This document shows positions 16,424-26,201 of a stretch of DNA of 64,000 nucleotides, piece by piece. Where the stretch lies: positions 62,001 through 126,000 of the forward strand of contig NZ_CP045118.1 of the NCBI RefSeq assembly GCF_009189165.1, read 5' to 3'. Position 1 is the stretch's first letter. Every line of letters starts with the position of its first letter. The translations under genes and the position numbers were made by a program. This stretch comes from Pseudomonas sp. SCB32 (GTDB taxonomy: Bacteria > Pseudomonadota > Gammaproteobacteria > Pseudomonadales > Pseudomonadaceae). Below the pieces are notes generated by a model. That model did not search any database and was not told the origin of the DNA. It saw only the letters and a list, made by a program, of their open reading frames with translations.

Positions 16424-17920
16424 TCAGCTCGCCGCCAGCATGTGGCCGCGCTCTTCCAGATTGATGTGCCACTCCAGGGCCTCGCGCAGGATGTGCGGGG
16501 TGTGGCCGCCGCGCTCGCAGGCGGCATCGAAGTAACTGTTCAGGGCGTCGCGGTAGGACGGGTGCACACAGTTGTCGATGATCACCCGGGCGCGCTCGCG
16601 CGGCGCCAGGCCACGCAGGTCGGCCAGTCCGACTTCGGTGACGAGGATGTCCACGTCGTGCTCAGTGTGGTCGACGTGGCTGACCATCGGCACCACGCTG
16701 GAGATGTTGCCGCCCTTGGCGATGGACTTGGTGACGAAGATGGCCAGGTGCGCGTTGCGGGCGAAGTCGCCCGAGCCGCCGATGCCGTTCATCATCTTGG
16801 TGCCGCCGACGTGGGTGGAGTTCACGTTGCCGTAGATGTCGAACTCCAGCGCGGTGTTGATGCCGATGATGCCGAGGCGACGGACCACTTCAGGGTGGTT
16901 GGAGATCTCCTGCGGACGCAGCACCAGCTTGTCCTTGTAGCGCTCCAGGTTGCCGAACACATCGGCGTTGCGGCGGGTCGACAGGGTGATGGAGCTGCCC
17001 GAGGCGAAGCGCAGTTTGCCGGCGTCGATCAGGTCGAAGGTCGAGTCCTGCAGTACTTCGGAGTACATGGTCAGGTTCTCGAAGGGCGACTCGATCAGGC
17101 CGCACATCACCGCGTTGGCGATGCTGCCGATGCCGGCCTGCAGCGGGCCGAGGCTGTTGCTCATGCGCCCGGCGTCCACTTCACGCTTGAAGAAGTCGAT
17201 CAGGTGGTTGGCGATGCCCTGGGTCTCGTCGTCCGGCGGCAGCACGGTGGACGGGGAGTCTGCCTGGTCGTTGACGACGATGGCGACGATCTTTTCCGCC
17301 GGGATCGGGATGGCGGTGCTGCCGATGCGGTCGTCGACCTTGGTCAGCGGGATCGGCGTGCGGGTCGGGCGGTAGGTCGGGATATAGATGTCGTGCAGGC
17401 CTTCCAGGTTGGTGTTGTGCGCGACGTTGATCTCGACGATCACCTGCTTGGCGAAGATTGCGAAGCTGGCCGAGTTGCCCACCGAGGTAGTCGGCACGAT
17501 GTGGCCTTCCTCGGTGATGGCCACGGCTTCGATGACGGCAATGTCCGGCAGCTTGAGCTGGTGGTTGCGCAGCTGTTCGACGGTCTCGGAGAGGTGCTGG
17601 TCGATGAACATCACTTCGCCGGCGTTGATCGCCTTGCGCAGGGTGCTGTCGACCTGGAAGGGCATGCGGCGGGCCAGCACACCGGCTTCGGTGAGCTGCT
17701 TGTCGAGGTCATTGCCCAGGCTGGCGCCGGTCATCAGGCTGATGCGCAGCGGCTCCTGCTTGGCGCGCTCGGCGAGGGCCTTGGGTACGGCCTTGGCTTC
17801 GCCGGCGCGGGTGAAGCCGCTCATGCCGACGGTCATGCCGTCCTGAATCAGGGCCGCGGCCTGGTCGGCAGTCATCACCTTGTCCAGCAGGGAGGACATA
17901 CGCACGCGATCACGGAACAT
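16424..17920 (-). CDS. Acetyl-CoA hydrolase / succinyl-CoA:acetate CoA-transferase
   Basis: This protein has 498 residues when started at MFRDRVRMSSLLDK; longer in-frame starts add atypical sequence. It is a family I CoA-transferase: GMTVGMSGFTRAGEAK near residue 30, the probable catalytic glutamate in QVIVEINVAHN near residue 200, and GGTKMMNGIGGSGDFARN near 395. It should move CoA between acetate and succinate or propionate, in carbon overflow or propionate use. A CoA-transferase of this size lies at the same place, after the CPA locus and a small gene, in P. aeruginosa (PA5445, from memory). Confidence 0.88.
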   Translation of the reverse strand: MFRDRVRMSSLLDKVMTADQAAALIQDGMTVGMSGFTRAGEAKAVPKALAERAKQEPLRISLMTGASLGNDLDKQLTEAGVLARRMPFQVDSTLRKAINAGEVMFIDQHLSETVEQLRNHQLKLPDIAVIEAVAITEEGHIVPTTSVGNSASFAIFAKQVIVEINVAHNTNLEGLHDIYIPTYRPTRTPIPLTKVDDRIGSTAIPIPAEKIVAIVVNDQADSPSTVLPPDDETQGIANHLIDFFKREVDAGRMSNSLGPLQAGIGSIANAVMCGLIESPFENLTMYSEVLQDSTFDLIDAGKLRFASGSSITLSTRRNADVFGNLERYKDKLVLRPQEISNHPEVVRRLGIIGINTALEFDIYGNVNSTHVGGTKMMNGIGGSGDFARNAHLAIFVTKSIAKGGNISSVVPMVSHVDHTEHDVDILVTEVGLADLRGLAPRERARVIIDNCVHPSYRDALNSYFDAACERGGHTPHILREALEWHINLEERGHMLAAS

Positions 17921-18063
17921 GGGGGAAACCTCGGGCAGTAGGGAGTGCAAGGCCGCCAGTCTAGGGACTCGGCGATTTTTGGCTCTTATACCAAGGTCGA
18001 AAAATCGCCCGGCCGGTCGCCTTCTTACTACCAAAGTCCAGAGGATTTCCCATTGCCGGAAAG

Positions 18064-18092
18064 CAAGACACCGGCGCGAGGCCGGTGTCTTG
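18064..18092 (-). terminator. Hairpin downstream of pntB
   Basis: CAAGACACCGGC-N5-GCCGGTGTCTTG is a perfect 12-bp stem, 17 bases after the pntB stop. The T-run on the minus strand is short (CTTTCC), so termination may be partial. Confidence 0.6.
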
Positions 18093-18108
18093 TGGATCGA
18101 CGGTCGTC

Positions 18109-19545
18109 TTAGTCGACGGCCTTGACCATGTCTTCGATGACTTTCTTGGCGTCGCCGAAGACCATCATGGTCTTGTCCAGGTAGAACAGTTCGTTGTCCA
18201 GGCCGGCGTAGCCGCTGGCCATCGAGCGCTTGTTGACGATCACGGTCTTGGCTTTGTAGGCCTCGAGGATCGGCATGCCGGCGATCGGCGACTTCGGATC
18301 GTTCTTCGCGGCCGGGTTCACCACGTCGTTGGCGCCCAGTACCAGCACCACGTCGGTCTGGCCGAACTCGGAGTTGATGTCTTCCATCTCGAACACCTGC
18401 TCGTAAGGCACTTCGGCCTCGGCCAGCAGGACGTTCATATGACCCGGCATACGGCCGGCAACCGGGTGGATGGCGAACTTCACGGTGACGCCGCGATGGG
18501 TCAGCTTCTCAGCCAGTTCCATCAGCGCGTGCTGGGCACGGGCCACCGCCAGGCCGTAGCCGGGGACGATGATCACGCTGTCGGCGTTGGTCAGCAGGAA
18601 CGAGGCATCGTCGGACGAGCCGGACTTCACCGGGCGGGCTTCCTTGGCACCAGCCGGGCCGCCAGCGTCCGCTTCGGCGCCGAAGCCACCGAGGATGACG
18701 TTGAAGAACGAGCGGTTCATCGCCTTGCACATGATGTAGGAGAGGATCGCGCCCGAAGAGCCCACCAGCGAACCGGCGATGATCAGCATCGAGTTGTTCA
18801 GCGAAAAGCCGATACCTGCCGCGGCCCAGCCGGAGTAGGAGTTCAGCATCGAGACAACCACCGGCATGTCCGCGCCACCGATCGGGATGATGATCAGCAC
18901 GCCGAGGATGAAGGCCAGGGCCAGCATCACGACGAAGGCGGTCAGGTTGCCGGTGAACATGAACAGCAGGCCCAGGCCCAGGGTGGTCAGGCCCAGCACC
19001 AGGTTCAGCATGTGCTGGCCGGTGAACTGTACCGGGGCGCCCTGGAACAGGCGGAACTTGTACTTGCCCGACAGCTTGCCGAAGGCGATCACCGAGCCGG
19101 AGAAGGTGATGGCACCGATGGCGGCGCCGAGGAACAGCTCCAGACGATTACCGGCCGGGATGGTGTCGCCCAGGTTTTGCACGATGCCCAGGGACTGCGG
19201 CTCGACCACGGCGGCGATGGCGATGAATACGGCAGCCAAGCCGATCATGCTGTGCATGAAGGCGACCAGCTCCGGCATCTTGGTCATCTCGACGCGCTTG
19301 GCCATGATCGAACCGGCGGTGCCGCCGATCAGCAGGCCGACGACCACATAGACGATACCGGTGGTGGCAATTTCGCTGCTGATCTTGAACACCAGGGCCA
19401 CGGTGGTCAGCGCGGCGATGGCCATGCCGACCATGCCGAACAGGTTGCCGCGACGCGACGAGGTCGGGTGCGACAGGCCTTTCAGGGCCTGGATGAAGCA
19501 GACCGAGGCGATGAGGTAGAGGAGGGTGACGAGGTTCATGCTCAT
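18109..19545 (-). CDS. pntB: NAD(P) transhydrogenase subunit beta
   Basis: This 478-residue inner-membrane subunit combines a membrane domain of about nine helices (residues 1-280) with a C-terminal NADP(H)-binding domain containing VPGYGLAVARAQHALMELAE and GANDVVNPAA. It couples hydride transfer between NADH and NADP+ to proton flow. The ATG at 19545 starts one base after the pntAb stop. The three genes form the split bacterial form pntAa-pntAb-pntB. Confidence 0.95.
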   Translation of the reverse strand: MSMNLVTLLYLIASVCFIQALKGLSHPTSSRRGNLFGMVGMAIAALTTVALVFKISSEIATTGIVYVVVGLLIGGTAGSIMAKRVEMTKMPELVAFMHSMIGLAAVFIAIAAVVEPQSLGIVQNLGDTIPAGNRLELFLGAAIGAITFSGSVIAFGKLSGKYKFRLFQGAPVQFTGQHMLNLVLGLTTLGLGLLFMFTGNLTAFVVMLALAFILGVLIIIPIGGADMPVVVSMLNSYSGWAAAGIGFSLNNSMLIIAGSLVGSSGAILSYIMCKAMNRSFFNVILGGFGAEADAGGPAGAKEARPVKSGSSDDASFLLTNADSVIIVPGYGLAVARAQHALMELAEKLTHRGVTVKFAIHPVAGRMPGHMNVLLAEAEVPYEQVFEMEDINSEFGQTDVVLVLGANDVVNPAAKNDPKSPIAGMPILEAYKAKTVIVNKRSMASGYAGLDNELFYLDKTMMVFGDAKKVIEDMVKAVD

Positions 19546-19546
19546 G

Positions 19547-19861
19547 TCAGTGCTTCTCCGCCTTCGGCGCTTTCTTCTTGAACATTTCCAGCATGCGGCG
19601 GGTGACCAGGAAGCCACCGAACACATTCACTGCAGCCAGGGCCACGGCCAGGGTGCCCATGGCCTTGCCCAGCGGGGTGACGGTCAGGGCGGCGGCCAGC
19701 ATGGCGCCGACGATCACGATTGCCGAAATGGCGTTGGTCACCGCCATCAGCGGGGTGTGCAGGGCAGGGGTTACGTTCCATACCACGTGGTAGCCGACGT
19801 AGATGGCCAGCACGAAGATGATCAGGTTGTAGATGCCGTGGGAGATCAGCATGTCTTCCAT
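19547..19861 (-). CDS. pntAb: NAD(P) transhydrogenase subunit alpha part 2 (membrane part)
   Basis: This 104-residue membrane protein has three to four helices: [18 protein letters not shown], then [20 protein letters not shown] and [20 protein letters not shown]. It equals the C-terminal membrane part of the E. coli PntA chain, encoded separately here as in other pseudomonads. The lysine-rich tail ([11 protein letters not shown]) faces the cytoplasm. It lies between pntAa and pntB in one transcript. Confidence 0.93.
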   Translation of the reverse strand: MEDMLISHGIYNLIIFVLAIYVGYHVVWNVTPALHTPLMAVTNAISAIVIVGAMLAAALTVTPLGKAMGTLAVALAAVNVFGGFLVTRRMLEMFKKKAPKAEKH

Positions 19862-19929
19862 AGTTTCTCACCGGTCTTCAGGGCCGGGCATACACCCGGC
19901 GCGTTCTTATATAAGAAGGGCGATCGCTC

Positions 19930-21048
<1,119 letters not shown>

Positions 21049-21599
21049 TCGCAAATCTCCTGCGTGATCCTGGGATTGTCCGGGCTACTACGTTGGCGAC
21101 CCGGGTTATCGAACTGGCAACGGTCTTGTTGTTCTAGTGGCCGGGTTGGTGACCCGGTGGCCGCGGCATTCTGCAATCGAACCTGGAAGGCTACAAGGAG
21201 TTCTGGAGTGGTACTAAGCGATAACTACAAGTCACGTTTCGACCCGTAGTTTTCCGGTTTCCACCGAAGCCGCGCGGGCCTTGGTGTCTAGCCTAATTGC
21301 CTATTGTGACCGGACGGAAATGTCATCCTCGCCGTGAATGACCACCCATCAGAGGCTCCCCTACCCGCCGAAAGGCCCATTAATCCTGCAACAGGCTCAG
21401 GCATAGGTGTTAATTAATGTTTCTAATATGGAGTATGAGTCATTACTGATATCTGACTTTCTGTAGCAGATATTTTACATTGACTACGAGGTCAGGAAAT
21501 ACCTTGGAAGGCTTCAAGTCCGCGCATTGCACCGGATCAGAGCCTAAGGATGAGGTTTAGCAGAAAGTTCGCGGTTGTCTTGCCGGGGTGGGAATGACA
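21049..21599. other. Long intergenic region upstream of pntAa
   Basis: No convincing gene lies in about 490 bp between the pntAa start and the terminator of the oxidase operon. The segment 21405-21490 is clearly AT-rich for this genome (TTAATTAATG, AGATATTTTACATTGAC) and is the likeliest place for the pnt promoter or an upstream activating region. No repeat family from this window is present. Confidence 0.5.
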
Positions 21600-21635
21600 C
21601 GGAAAAAACAACGGCCACCGTTATCGGGTGGCCGT
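21600..21635 (-). terminator. Rho-independent terminator of the cta/sco operon
   Basis: ACGGCCACC-N7-GGTGGCCGT is a perfect 9-bp stem. On the minus strand it is followed by TTGTTTTTTCC. It lies 28 bp after the Sco gene and ends the oxidase-assembly transcript. Confidence 0.8.
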
Positions 21636-21662
21636 CGGGGGTGAGGCGTAGTGTCGCGGGGA

Positions 21663-22298
21663 TCAGTTGTTCGCGCTGATCACGCTGGGCAACTGGGCTG
21701 CCAGCTTGTCGTTGTGCAGCGGGGCGCGGATGAATCCGTGCTGGGTGCCGTCCGGGCCGATGATGACCAGGTTGCCGCTGTGGTCGACGGTGTAGTTGGG
21801 CTTGCTGGTGTCCGCCGGGATGTAGGGGATGCTCATGGCGTTGGCCAGCTTCTGCACGTTCTCTTCCGAGCCGGTGATGCCCTTGAAGCCGGCGTTGAAG
21901 AAGCCGAGGTATTCCTTGAGGCGCGGTGCGGTGTCGCGGTGCGGGTCGACGCTGACGAACACCACCTGCAGATTCTTCTGTGCTTCCGGTGGCAGCTTGG
22001 TTTGCAGCTCGCGCAGCTGCGCCAGGGTGGTGGGGCAGACGTCCGGGCAGAAGGTGTAGCCGAAGAACAGCAGGGACCATTTGCCCTTCAGGCTGGAGGT
22101 CTGGAACGGCTGGCTGTCCTGATCCTGGAAGCTAAGGTCGGGTACGTTGCGGGTCTGCGGCAGGATCACGATGCCGGCGTCGAGCAGCACGGTCGGGTCG
22201 AGCTGGTGGCGCTGGGTGATCACCTTGTGGATGGTGAGGCCGAGGATCAGGGCGACGATGGCGACGAGGATGAAGACGGTCTTGTTGACTCGGGACAT
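21663..22298 (-). CDS. SCO1/SenC copper chaperone for cytochrome c oxidase
   Basis: This 211-residue protein is anchored by one N-terminal helix (VFILVAIVALILGLTIHKVI) with a periplasmic thioredoxin-fold domain. The copper ligands are visible: CPDVC (CxxxC) near residue 88 and the histidine in YTVDHSGNLVIIGPDG near 174. It delivers or reduces copper for the CuA centre of subunit II. It is the last gene of the oxidase block and is separated from ctaB by a REP pair. Confidence 0.92.
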   Translation of the reverse strand: MSRVNKTVFILVAIVALILGLTIHKVITQRHQLDPTVLLDAGIVILPQTRNVPDLSFQDQDSQPFQTSSLKGKWSLLFFGYTFCPDVCPTTLAQLRELQTKLPPEAQKNLQVVFVSVDPHRDTAPRLKEYLGFFNAGFKGITGSEENVQKLANAMSIPYIPADTSKPNYTVDHSGNLVIIGPDGTQHGFIRAPLHNDKLAAQLPSVISANN

Positions 22299-22329
22299 GG
22301 GGTTCTCGTGGGTCAGAGGAGCGCTCAGC

Positions 22330-22411
22330 GTAGGATGGGTAGAGCGAAGCGAAACCCATGCTGTCGGTGCATGGAGTCGATGGGTTTCGCTGCGCTCTAC
22401 GCCATCCTACG
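22330..22411. repeat. REP pair (RAYT-type), copy A
   Basis: This is an inverted pair: GTAGGATGGGTAGAGCGAAG with GAAACCCAT, a spacer, then the complementary arm ending CTACGCCATCCTACG. It lies between the Sco and ctaB genes. It belongs to the same family as the repeats around the RAYT gene at 52161-52685. Confidence 0.85.
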
Positions 22412-22416
22412 AAGCC

Positions 22417-23319
22417 TCAGTAGTTCACGTGCAGCGGCAGGTAATGGTCCACCAGCAGCGCGATGAACAGCAGGAACAGGTAGGCGATAGAGTACTTGAA
22501 GGTCTTGATCGCCGCATGGGGCCGGCTGCCGCAGTAGAGCGCCCAGGCCCAGTCGAGGAAGCGCGCGCCGAGGGCCAGCGCGGCGAGCAGGTAGACCAGC
22601 CCGGCCATGTGGATGGCGAAGGGCATCAGGGTCACGGCGAACAGCACCAGGGTGTAGAGCAGGATGTGCAGCTTGGTGTAGTGCTCGCCGTGGGTCACCG
22701 GCAGCATCGGGATGTCCGCCTTGGCGTACTCGTCCTTGCGGTGCAGGCACAGCGCCCAGAAGTGCGGCGGGGTCCAGGCGAAGATGATCAGCACCAGCAG
22801 CAGGGGCTCGGCGGACACCTGCCCGGTTACCGCCACCCAGCCCAGCAGCGGCGGGGCGGCGCCGGCGAGGCCGCCGATGACGATGTTCTGCGGCGTGGCG
22901 CGCTTGAGGAAGCCGGTGTAGAGGGCCGCGTAGCCCAGCAGCGAGGCCAGCGTCAGCCAGGCCGTCAGCTCGTTGGTGAACACCAGCAGCACCGCCATCC
23001 CGGCCACCGACAGCAGCATGGCGAAGCCCAGCGCGATGGGCGGGGAGACGCGGCCCTCGGCCAGCGGGCGCTTGTGGGTACGCGCCATGATCGAGTCGAT
23101 GCGCCTGTCCACCACGTGGTTCACCGCGGCCGCGCCGCCGGCGCACAGGCCGATGCCGAGGTTGCCGAACACCAGCACCTGCCAGGGCACGCCGGCCTTG
23201 GTGGCGAGCAGCATGCCGATCAGCGAGGTGATCAGCATGAGCAGGACCACCTTGGGTTTGGTCAGTTCGAGCAGGTCGCGCCAGCTGGCTTGGCTGGAAG
23301 TGCTGATGACGCTGGCCAT
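22417..23319 (-). CDS. ctaB: Protoheme IX farnesyltransferase (heme O synthase)
   Basis: This 300-residue UbiA-family prenyltransferase has about nine membrane helices. The first active-site motif is NHVVDRRIDSIMARTHKRPL near residue 65. The second conserved loop is the YAKADIPMLPVTHGEHYTK stretch near 210. It farnesylates heme B to heme O, which CtaA then oxidises to heme A for the oxidase. The ATG at 23319 is chosen because GGAG is eight bases upstream; the ATG two codons earlier is too close. The symbol cyoE is also used for this family. Confidence 0.94.
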   Translation of the reverse strand: MASVISTSSQASWRDLLELTKPKVVLLMLITSLIGMLLATKAGVPWQVLVFGNLGIGLCAGGAAAVNHVVDRRIDSIMARTHKRPLAEGRVSPPIALGFAMLLSVAGMAVLLVFTNELTAWLTLASLLGYAALYTGFLKRATPQNIVIGGLAGAAPPLLGWVAVTGQVSAEPLLLVLIIFAWTPPHFWALCLHRKDEYAKADIPMLPVTHGEHYTKLHILLYTLVLFAVTLMPFAIHMAGLVYLLAALALGARFLDWAWALYCGSRPHAAIKTFKYSIAYLFLLFIALLVDHYLPLHVNY

Positions 23320-23387
23320 GGTCATTTCTCCGTGTTCGTGCTGACTGGGTGAATGGGGCCGGCACACCTCGGTGCCGGCCGTCGTGC

Positions 23388-24461
23388 TCAACCTTGAGAG
23401 GGATAGGCCACCGGGCGCTCCAGGGCGTCCAGGGTGATCGGGCTGATGGCGGGCAGCTCGACGCGCCGGGTCGCCGGTGCGCGCACCCGGTAGTTCACCA
23501 GTACCAGCATCAGCAGCAGGAAGGCGCCGCCGCCATTGTGGGTCACCGCCACCGGCAGCGGCAGGTGCAGCAGGACGTTGCTGATGCCCAGGCCGATCTG
23601 TATCGACAGCCCCAGCAGCATCAGCGCGGTGATGCCGATAAGGCCGTGGCGCTGGAGGTTCCAGGCCAGCAGCAGGATCACCGCGGTCACGCACAATGCG
23701 CCCATGCGGTGGGTCATGTGGATCGCCGTGCGGGCGTCGCTGTCGAGCTGGCCACCGAGGTAGTTCGGGCCGATGTGCTGGGTGAGGTGGAAGCCGTTGG
23801 CGAAGTCCATGTCCGGCCACCACTGGCCGTGGCACATCGGCAGGTCGACGCAGGCCACCGCCGCATAGTTGCTGCTGACCCAGCCGCCGAGGGCGATCTG
23901 CCCGATCACCAGCAGCAGGGCGAAGGCGGCGAGGGCGCGCAGGCGCGAGGGCAGTTGCAGCGGGGCGAAGGCACCGGACAGGCGCAGGCTGAGCAGGAAC
24001 AGCAGCGACAGCGTGGTAAAGCCGCCCAGCAGGTGCGCGGTGACCACCTGCGGCCAGAGCTTGAGGGTGACGGTCCACATGCCGAACGCCGCTTGGGCGA
24101 TCACCACGCCGAGCAGCAGCAGCGGCAGGCGCAGCGGCTGGCCGTCACGCCCGCGACGGACCAGCGCATGGATCGCCAGGCCGAGGATCAGCAGGCCGAG
24201 GCTGCCAGCGAAGTAGCGGTGGATCATCTCGTTCCAGCCCTTCTGCGCTTCCACTGGCGCGTCGGGGAAACGCATCTCGGCGTGGGCCAGCTGTGCCTCG
24301 CTGGTCGGCACATGGACGAAGCCGTAGCAGCCGGGCCAGTCCGGGCAGCCGAGGCCGGCGTGGGTCAGGCGGGTATAGGCGCCCAGCAGGATCACCACGA
24401 AGGCCAGTGCTGTCGCCAGGACAGCCACGTAGAAGGCGGGTTTGCGTGTTGCCTGGATCAT
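23388..24461 (-). CDS. ctaA: Heme A synthase (CtaA/COX15)
   Basis: This 357-residue membrane protein has about eight helices. GAYTRLTHAGLGCPDWPGCYG follows the first helix and carries the conserved cysteine pair. HRYFAGSLGLLIL and HLLGGFTTLSLLFLLSL place heme-ligand histidines in helices. A second cysteine pair (CVDLPMC) near residue 198 mirrors the first half. It converts heme O to heme A and lies next to ctaB. Confidence 0.94.
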   Translation of the reverse strand: MIQATRKPAFYVAVLATALAFVVILLGAYTRLTHAGLGCPDWPGCYGFVHVPTSEAQLAHAEMRFPDAPVEAQKGWNEMIHRYFAGSLGLLILGLAIHALVRRGRDGQPLRLPLLLLGVVIAQAAFGMWTVTLKLWPQVVTAHLLGGFTTLSLLFLLSLRLSGAFAPLQLPSRLRALAAFALLLVIGQIALGGWVSSNYAAVACVDLPMCHGQWWPDMDFANGFHLTQHIGPNYLGGQLDSDARTAIHMTHRMGALCVTAVILLLAWNLQRHGLIGITALMLLGLSIQIGLGISNVLLHLPLPVAVTHNGGGAFLLLMLVLVNYRVRAPATRRVELPAISPITLDALERPVAYPSQG

Positions 24462-24532
24462 GCGTCGCTCCCGATCTTGTTGTTATGGGGGCTGGCGATG
24501 GTTCGGCCGGCTATGTTTCAACCGGCAATGTC

Positions 24533-25099
24533 TCAACCGATATTGGAAATCTTCAGCAGCAGCTGCAGGTCCTTGAGGATCGACTTGCCGTCGGTCCCGG
24601 CGTCGTAGCGCAGCACCAGGTTGCCGTGGGGATCGACAATCCACAGCTGCGGCTTGGCGCCAGTGTGCTGGGTCGGTGTTAGGCCCAGGCGTTGCAGGCG
24701 CGGGTAATCCTTGTCGAGCAGGCCGGTGAAGTCGGCCGGCAGCGGCTTGGCGAAGGCGAACACATGTTCGGCGCGGCTGGCCTCGCGGCCCAGGCCGATG
24801 TTGATCTGGCGGGCAAGGTAGACCAGTTGCTGGCAGTCGCTGGCGCAGGTCTCCGGGGCGGTGACCAGCAGTTGCCAGCGCTCGCTCGCCTTGTCGGCCT
24901 GCACACCGAGGTCGGCCGGGGTCTGTCCGGTGGCGATCAGGTCGCCGTGGTAGCTGCGGCCTTGCGGCACCCAGAACTGCAGCTTGTACATGGCGGTGGC
25001 GAGGATCATCGGGCCGAGGGTCACGCAGAGGATCAGGATCAGCTGCAGACGGCCACGGCGGCGGGCTGGCTGCTCATTCAGAGTCATGCTGGCGGTCAT
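24533..25099 (-). CDS. Membrane-anchored thioredoxin-fold-like protein of the oxidase cluster
   Basis: This 188-residue protein has one N-terminal helix (LQLILILCVTLGPMILATAMY) and a periplasmic domain with CASDCQQLVYLARQINIGLG near residue 85 and PQLWIVDPHGNLVLRYDAG near residue 150. The CxxxC-like pair and the VDPHGN segment recall Sco proteins, so a role in copper or thiol handling during oxidase assembly is plausible but not proven. It overlaps the SURF1 gene by 26 bp. A homologue sits in the same cluster in P. aeruginosa (from memory). Confidence 0.8.
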   Translation of the reverse strand: MTASMTLNEQPARRRGRLQLILILCVTLGPMILATAMYKLQFWVPQGRSYHGDLIATGQTPADLGVQADKASERWQLLVTAPETCASDCQQLVYLARQINIGLGREASRAEHVFAFAKPLPADFTGLLDKDYPRLQRLGLTPTQHTGAKPQLWIVDPHGNLVLRYDAGTDGKSILKDLQLLLKISNIG

Positions 25100-25844
25100 T
25101 ATCGAGGGTCTCCCGTGCGCGACGGATGCCGAGGTAGAGGTAGAGGCCGGTCAATGCGAAAGCCAGGGCGAACCACTGCACGGCGTAGCCGACGTGGCGC
25201 TCCGGGGGCATGGCGACGATCGGCCAGTCAGTGTCGAAAGCGGCGTCGCCCGGTTCCAGGCGGACCTCCTGCGGCAGCCCTTCGCGGCCGAGTTGGTCCC
25301 ACAGGGCGGGGGCGTCCACCTGGGTGACCAGGCGTGGCCAGCCGGCGACTGCCGCGGTGTTTTTCGGGGCGGCCAGGGGAACGTACGTCCAGGCATCCAG
25401 CAGCAGGTCGTGGCTGGGGGTGTCGATCTGCGGCGACGTGCGACGATCCGTCCAGAACACCCAGCCGCGATTGACCAGCAGCCACTGGTGGCCCACGCGG
25501 TCATAGAAGGGTTGCAGCACCTCGACGCCGGCGTGGCCGTCGCGGGTGCGGTTATCCAGCAGCACGGTGTGTTCGGCGTCGAGCTGGCCCTGCAGGCGTA
25601 CACGCACATAGCTGCGCGGCGGCTGGCGTGCGAGGTCGGCGACGGAGACCGGGTCCTGCTGGCGCTGGGTGTCGGCTGCGGCGAGCAGGAGGCGTTTTTC
25701 GGTGGCGCGGGAGAGTTGCCAGCAGCCCAGGCCGATCAGCACCGGCAGCAGCGCGAGCACCACCAGGGTCGGCGCAATGCCGGGCCGGAAGGCGCGCGTG
25801 GCGCGACCCGGTCGGTGCTGGGTAGCGTGCTGGCTATAATGCAA
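25074..25844 (-). CDS. SURF1-family cytochrome oxidase assembly protein
   Basis: This protein has about 256 residues. A first helix (GIAPTLVVLALLPVLIGLGCWQL) is followed by the SURF1 periplasmic domain with YVRVRLQGQLDAEHTVLLDNRT, LLVNRGWV near residue 120 and EVRLEPGD, then the C-terminal helix in HVGYAVQWFALAFALTGLYL. It helps insert heme A into subunit I. No ATG lies in frame near the N-terminus; a TTG at 25844 after GGGGGATG is the best start, and this is uncertain. The divergent DUF2909 gene starts 46 bp away. Confidence 0.85.
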   Translation of the reverse strand: MHYSQHATQHRPGRATRAFRPGIAPTLVVLALLPVLIGLGCWQLSRATEKRLLLAAADTQRQQDPVSVADLARQPPRSYVRVRLQGQLDAEHTVLLDNRTRDGHAGVEVLQPFYDRVGHQWLLVNRGWVFWTDRRTSPQIDTPSHDLLLDAWTYVPLAAPKNTAAVAGWPRLVTQVDAPALWDQLGREGLPQEVRLEPGDAAFDTDWPIVAMPPERHVGYAVQWFALAFALTGLYLYLGIRRARETLDNDRQHDSE

Positions 25845-25889
25845 GACATCCCCCTTAACCCCAGTCCCCCTGCGGACAGGAGGCCGGTA

Positions 25890-26099
25890 ATGCTCAAAGC
25901 TGCGATCGTCCTGTTGTTGCTGGCGACCGTCGTCAGTCTGTTCAGCGGTCTGTTCTTTCTGGTCAAGGACGAGGGACATGGTTCGCGAGTGGTCAATGCC
26001 CTGACCGTTCGTGTCGTCCTTGCTGCCCTGACCATCGCCCTCATCGCCTGGGGCTTCTTCAGCGGTCAACTGACCAGCCCCGCTCCCTGGCATTTCTGA
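25890..26099 (+). CDS. DUF2909 twin-helix membrane protein
   Basis: This 69-residue protein has a strong ribosome site (AGGAGG, seven bases before the ATG) and two membrane helices: AAIVLLLLATVVSLFSGLFFLV and VRVVLAALTIALIAWGFFSG, joined by a short charged loop. It matches the DUF2909 family of small proteins found in proteobacterial oxidase clusters. It is the only plus-strand gene inside the cta cluster, divergent from SURF1 and convergent with ctaE. The function is unknown; a role in oxidase assembly is suggested by position only. Confidence 0.85.
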   Translation: MLKAAIVLLLLATVVSLFSGLFFLVKDEGHGSRVVNALTVRVVLAALTIALIAWGFFSGQLTSPAPWHF

Positions 26100-26110
26100 T
26101 ACCGCTTTTT

Positions 26111-26189
26111 TGTAGGAGCGAGCTTGCTCGCGAATCTTTCTCCCTGAAGCAGAAGCATCAGGCGGTTCGCGAGCAAGCTCGCTCCTACA
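26111..26189. repeat. Inverted repeat pair, GTAGGAGCGAGCTTGCTCGCG family
   Basis: TGTAGGAGCGAGCTTGCTCG at the left and its complement CGAGCAAGCTCGCTCCTACA at the right are separated by about 35 bp. This is a second palindromic repeat family, common in Pseudomonas intergenic DNA. It lies between two convergent genes and may act in transcript ends. Confidence 0.85.
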
Positions 26190-26201
26190 GGGTGTGCGCG
26201 C

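Noticed and set aside
18085..19581. 498-codon plus-strand frame opposite pntB
   Set aside because: The translation is His/Gln/Asp-rich and has no family features. pntB on the other strand is unambiguous.
25736..26044. Alternative ATG-started frame at the SURF1 N-terminus
   Set aside because: The ATG at 25848 is in a different frame from the SURF1 domain and its product shows no SURF1 features. A TTG start in the correct frame was preferred.
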